DNA of 41,146 bases. It comes from Clostridiales bacterium (lineage in GTDB: Bacteria; Bacillota; Clostridia; Christensenellales; Aristaeellaceae). Location of the stretch: positions 1-41,146 of the forward strand of contig SVGT01000018.1 in NCBI GenBank assembly GCA_015056175.1, written 5' to 3'. A model generated the notes under the pieces. The model was given only the letters and a program-made list of their open reading frames with translations. It was not told the origin of the DNA and did no database searches. Below are positions 38,535-41,146 of this stretch, piece after piece. Every line of letters starts with the position of its first letter. Position 1 is the stretch's first letter. The position numbers and the translations under genes are program-made.

Positions 38535-39117
38535 GTTGGGGTTCCTCCTTTGAACATTGAAAATCTTTACTGAGTATGGCATATAGTTTCACGTCCACAA
38601 AACGGCCTTTGTTTTTCAGCCGCTGACGCAGCGTGCCTTCATAGTGCATGCCGGCCTTTTCCATCACGCGGCCGGATGCGATATTATTTGTCTCAAATTG
38701 GGCTTCCACGCGGTTTAAGTGAAGCTCCTCAAAGGCGTAACGGATCAGCCTTTGGAGCGCCTGGGTGGTATAACCCCTGTTCCAGTATTTGCGGTTCAGG
38801 CTGTAGCCCACCTCGCAGGAGCGGTGCTCCGGGTTGATCCACATAAAGCCGATGGTGCCGATCACCTTGCCCGTTTCCCTGAGCTCGATGGCAAAGGTGC
38901 CGGGAAAGCCCTGACGGTACTGACGCCGCACATAGCGGATATAATCCCGGGCCTGAGAGGGGGATTTGTAGGTATCCCACAGTACATGGCGGCTGACAAG
39001 CGGATCGCTGCAGTATTCAAACAGATCCTGCGCATCGCGCATTTTGATTTCGCGCAGCACCACCTGGGAACATTCCAGACGGGGAAGCAGCGAAAATGCA
39101 TTGAAAAAGGAAGACAT
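38521..39117 (-). CDS. GNAT family N-acetyltransferase (RimJ-like)
   Basis: The 198-residue acetyltransferase is of the RimJ/RimL type, using acetyl-CoA to modify a protein N-terminus or small amine. Motifs include LREIKMRDAQDLFEYCSDPL at the N-terminus, the GTIGFMWINPEHRSCEVGY strand pair and the CoA-binding YWNRGYTTQALQRLI. TNNIASGRVMEKAGM is diagnostic. The start at 39117 is the likely one (GGGAAAG upstream, 7 nt after the NUDIX stop). The substrate is unknown. Confidence 0.92.
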   Translation of the reverse strand: MSSFFNAFSLLPRLECSQVVLREIKMRDAQDLFEYCSDPLVSRHVLWDTYKSPSQARDYIRYVRRQYRQGFPGTFAIELRETGKVIGTIGFMWINPEHRSCEVGYSLNRKYWNRGYTTQALQRLIRYAFEELHLNRVEAQFETNNIASGRVMEKAGMHYEGTLRQRLKNKGRFVDVKLYAILSKDFQCSKEEPQHAAL

Positions 39118-39124
39118 TTTTTGA

Positions 39125-39751
39125 TTACTTTCCCGTGCAGCGGGAAGAAGCAGGTGCGCTGGCACGTTGTATATTTGCAGGATCAAAGAGGGGAGAGGCA
39201 GCGTGCGCGTTCAGCACGCGCTCTGCCATCAGAAGTCCAACGATGGTTTTCCCATCGGTAAAATCCCCGTTCATACAATGCGCCACGGCTTCCTGCAGGG
39301 GCATTTTGACCAGATTGAGGAACTCGTCCTCATCGGTATGCTGCTCGTGCTGGGAAAGAGAAGTGGCCAGATAAATGGCAATGCGCTCGTTGCAGAAACC
39401 GGGCGTAGTGGCAAGGGTGGTGAGCAGCTGCCAGTTTTCTGCATGGAGGCCGGTTTCCTCCTCCAGCTCCCGCTTGGCGCACAGGAAGGGATCTTCGCCC
39501 TTGGCGTCCAGCTTGCCGGCGGGAATTTCGTAGGTGGTTTTATCAATGGCCACACGGTGCTGACGCACCAATGTGACATTGCCGTCCTCATCCACGGGAA
39601 CGACGGCGGCAGCGCCCGGATGGAGCACGATTTCCCGGGGAGCCGTTTTGCCGTCGGGCAGCATGACCTGCCAGCGCTGTACGTGAATGATCTTGCCATC
39701 AAAAATCTCCTCGGAGGAGAGATAGGTTTCCTTCAATTGCTGTTCCTGCAT
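39125..39751 (-). CDS. NUDIX hydrolase (ADP-ribose pyrophosphatase-like)
   Basis: The 208-residue hydrolase is of the ADP-ribose/ADP-sugar pyrophosphatase type. The NUDIX box is complete (GEDPFLCAKRELEEETGL), preceded by TLVRQHRVAIDKTTYEIPAG. The TTPGFCNERIAIYLA loop after it is also family-typical. The start at 39751 (MQEQQLKETYL) follows GGAGG by 11 nt. It is the first gene of the minus-strand operon NUDIX-GNAT-TSCPD-small membrane protein. The C-terminal 20 residues are low-complexity Ser/Ala/Arg. Confidence 0.93.
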   Translation of the reverse strand: MQEQQLKETYLSSEEIFDGKIIHVQRWQVMLPDGKTAPREIVLHPGAAAVVPVDEDGNVTLVRQHRVAIDKTTYEIPAGKLDAKGEDPFLCAKRELEEETGLHAENWQLLTTLATTPGFCNERIAIYLATSLSQHEQHTDEDEFLNLVKMPLQEAVAHCMNGDFTDGKTIVGLLMAERVLNAHAASPLFDPANIQRASAPASSRCTGK

Positions 39752-39774
39752 GACGGATGCAACCTCCAAGACCA

Positions 39775-39803
39775 AAATATTACTTCTCGTGTACATTCGT
39801 CAA
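39775..39803 (-). promoter_or_regulatory. NUDIX operon promoter overlapped by a GTGTACATTC site
   Basis: On the minus strand, TTGACG (39798-39803) with ATATTT at 17 bp (39775-39780), or TAATAT at 15 bp. GTGTACATTC (39789-39798) fills the spacer, the same 10-mer as at 28769. Confidence 0.5.
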
Positions 39804-39858
39804 AGAGGTTTTCAAATCCTGCAAAGACTGTAAAATTGTTGGAAACAGGGCGGATTTC

Positions 39859-39888
39859 TTGACAGACCCCATTGTGATGTAATACAAT
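39859..39888 (+). promoter_or_regulatory. Promoter of the repeat surface protein
   Basis: TTGACA (39859-39864), 18 bp and TACAAT (39883-39888), 50 bp before the ATG; GAAGGAGG lies 12 nt upstream of the start. Confidence 0.75.
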
Positions 39889-39938
39889 TGTAATGATATG
39901 ATTTTCCCGATGAATCCTGAAGGAGGCGTCGTTTTCAG

Positions 39939-41146
39939 ATGAAGAACGCGAACTGGAAAAACACCCTGAACCGCTTGGCCGCACTGGTGCTGGCCATCAT
40001 GCTGGCCCTGCCTTATGCGCCTGCGTTTGCCGATGAGGATCCTTTTTCCGTGGTGCTCAGCTGGCAGGACCCGGAAGGCCAGATGCAGAGCGCTCAGGCG
40101 CAGCGGCTGCATTACAGCGGCTTTGAAAACTATCTGTGGGTCTACCTGCCGGCGGAAGCGCCGCTTGACGCCATCACCTTGAACGTGACGGACGAAAGCG
40201 GATATCTTGTGCGCTTTGATCCGGAAAACGGATCTGTGCTCAGCGGCCTTGCAAACAGCGGCAGCAGCATCCACGACCAGCCTGTGATCATCACCGGCTA
40301 TGACGACAGCGGCTTTGGCGCTGCCGTGTATTACCTGTACGTTTCCACCGATGCGGAAATGGCGGATGAGCCTTCCTTCCGCGCGCCCAGCGTACCTGTT
40401 CGCTATGTGGACGAGAACGGCAACGAGATCGGCAGCACGTCCGTGGAAGCGGCGCTGGGTCAGTCTACTGCTGTTTCTGCGCCCGATTTTGACGGCTACA
40501 CCCTGATCAGCGACCGCACTCAGTATGTGGCGGTGGATTTTATGGGTAACGCCATGGTCAGCGAAGTAGTGTTCCGTTATCAGCAGAATGTTGTGTACAC
40601 CGCGCCCAGCATTCCTGTGAACTGTTATGACGAAAACGGCAATGTGCTGTACAGTTGGAATCAGGAAACTGTTCTGGATAGCACCACCACCGTGACGGCT
40701 CCTTCCTTCGACGGCTACGAACTGAATGACAGCGCTGAAAAGTATATCTCCGTGGACGCGCAGGGCAATGCGGATGTGGATGAGATCACCTTCAGCTACA
40801 AGGCCATTGTGTACACCGCGCCCAGCATTCCTGTGATTTGCTACGACGAAAACGGCAATGTGCTGTACAGCTGGAATCAGGAAACTGTTCTGGGCAGCAC
40901 TACTACTGTGACGGCACCTTCCTTTGACGGCTACGAACTGAATGACAGCGCCGAAAAGTATATCTCCGTGGACGCGCAGGGCAATGCGGATGTGGCTGAG
41001 ATCACCTTCAGCTACAAAGCCATTGTGTACACCGCGCCCAGCATTCCTGTGATCTGCTATGATGAAAACGGCAATGTGCTGTACAGCTGGAATCAGGAAA
41101 CTGTTCTGGATGCTACCACTACCGTGACGGCTCCTTCCTTTGATGG
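39939..41146 (+). CDS. Secreted protein with MucBP-like repeats (3' truncated by window)
   Basis: 402 codons are visible, open to the window edge. A signal peptide (residues 1-33: basic start MKNANWKNTLNRLAA, hydrophobic LVLAIMLALPYAPAFA, cleavage before DEDP) precedes a unique domain of about 110 residues. A 72-residue repeat follows: one divergent copy (RAPSVPVRYVDENGNEIGST) and then near-identical copies with APSIPV.CYDENGNVLYSW, QETVL and VTAPSFDGYELNDSAEKYIS. The V-x-Y-x-D-E-x-G-x pattern is that of MucBP-type repeats of surface proteins. A wall anchor would lie outside the window. It is a likely adhesin or envelope protein, divergent from the NUDIX operon. Confidence 0.85.
   Translation, partial: MKNANWKNTLNRLAALVLAIMLALPYAPAFADEDPFSVVLSWQDPEGQMQSAQAQRLHYSGFENYLWVYLPAEAPLDAITLNVTDESGYLVRFDPENGSVLSGLANSGSSIHDQPVIITGYDDSGFGAAVYYLYVSTDAEMADEPSFRAPSVPVRYVDENGNEIGSTSVEAALGQSTAVSAPDFDGYTLISDRTQYVAVDFMGNAMVSEVVFRYQQNVVYTAPSIPVNCYDENGNVLYSWNQETVLDSTTTVTAPSFDGYELNDSAEKYISVDAQGNADVDEITFSYKAIVYTAPSIPVICYDENGNVLYSWNQETVLGSTTTVTAPSFDGYELNDSAEKYISVDAQGNADVAEITFSYKAIVYTAPSIPVICYDENGNVLYSWNQETVLDATTTVTAPSFD
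40377..41146 (+). repeat. 216-bp tandem repeats of the surface protein
   Basis: The sequence GTGTACACCGCGCCCAGC begins units at 40593, 40809 and 41025, exactly 216 bp (72 codons) apart. A diverged unit precedes them from about 40377. The three later units are nearly identical in DNA, indicating recent duplication or gene conversion; the array runs out of the window. Confidence 0.93.

Overview
This 41 kb window is a compact, GC-rich (mid-50s percent by eye) bacterial chromosome segment. Its gene content points to a spore-forming, gut- or rumen-type Clostridia, possibly near Christensenellales. That placement is an inference from the DUF2953-YtfJ-DacF sporulation set, the DUF6054 and TIGR03905 small proteins, the Mrp/NBP35 protein, the ECF sigma/anti-sigma pair and a MucBP-like repeat protein. 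There is no CRISPR array, rRNA, intact prophage or intact insertion sequence. The only mobile-element trace is a relaxase tail near the left edge.

Layout, left to right. 1-1.2 kb: 3' end of a CoA-disulfide-reductase-like flavoprotein with a rhodanese domain. 1.2-1.66 kb: a scar holding a relaxase C-terminal fragment and a truncated NADPH-FMN-reductase-like gene. 1.67-3.6 kb: an aldo/keto reductase and a flavin reductase, divergent from a MerR regulator, with a textbook 19-bp-spacer MerR promoter. 3.6-7.9 kb: tRNA-Arg(CCT), a MATE exporter, an E2-acyltransferase-like protein lacking the catalytic motif, and a PadR-DUF4097 pair. 8.0-12.5 kb: DUF2953, YtfJ and DacF, then RluB-like, MnmM-like and a sugar isomerase/epimerase. 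12.6-19.7 kb: a secreted MBL hydrolase, the minus-strand operon GDPD-greA-lysS-membrane protein, asparaginase, and the ECF sigma/anti-sigma pair. 19.8-25.2 kb: a sugar locus with an AraC regulator, a DUF6259 glycosidase-like enzyme, an aldose epimerase, a UlaG-like MBL protein and an SDR. 25.2-28.6 kb: a membrane-organising cluster with DUF6054, a prohibitin-like SPFH protein, an SPFH-zinc-ribbon protein and a degenerate response-regulator-like protein. 28.8-35.2 kb: an RlmI-like methyltransferase, an amino-acid ABC transporter behind ArgR-box-like repeats, Mrp, an esterase-like hydrolase and YitT. 35.3-38.1 kb: an ArsR sensor and a P1B ATPase with a very His/Cys-rich repeat tail. 38.1-39.75 kb: the minus-strand operon NUDIX-GNAT-TSCPD-38-aa membrane protein. 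39.9 kb to the end: the start of a secreted protein with nearly identical 72-residue repeats.

Four items deserve most attention. (1) The 25.2-28.6 kb cluster couples two different SPFH proteins with a receiver-like protein that lacks both the phospho-acceptor site and a DNA-binding domain. (2) A GTGTACATT[T/C] motif recurs four times in two promoter regions. (3) Four ArgR-box-like elements at 20-21 bp spacing lie upstream of the ABC transporter. (4) Eight exact-length 15-residue His/Cys repeats form the N-terminus of the metal pump. Most start codons were set by ribosome binding sites; several differ from the longest open frame, including TTG starts for the PadR and permease genes.
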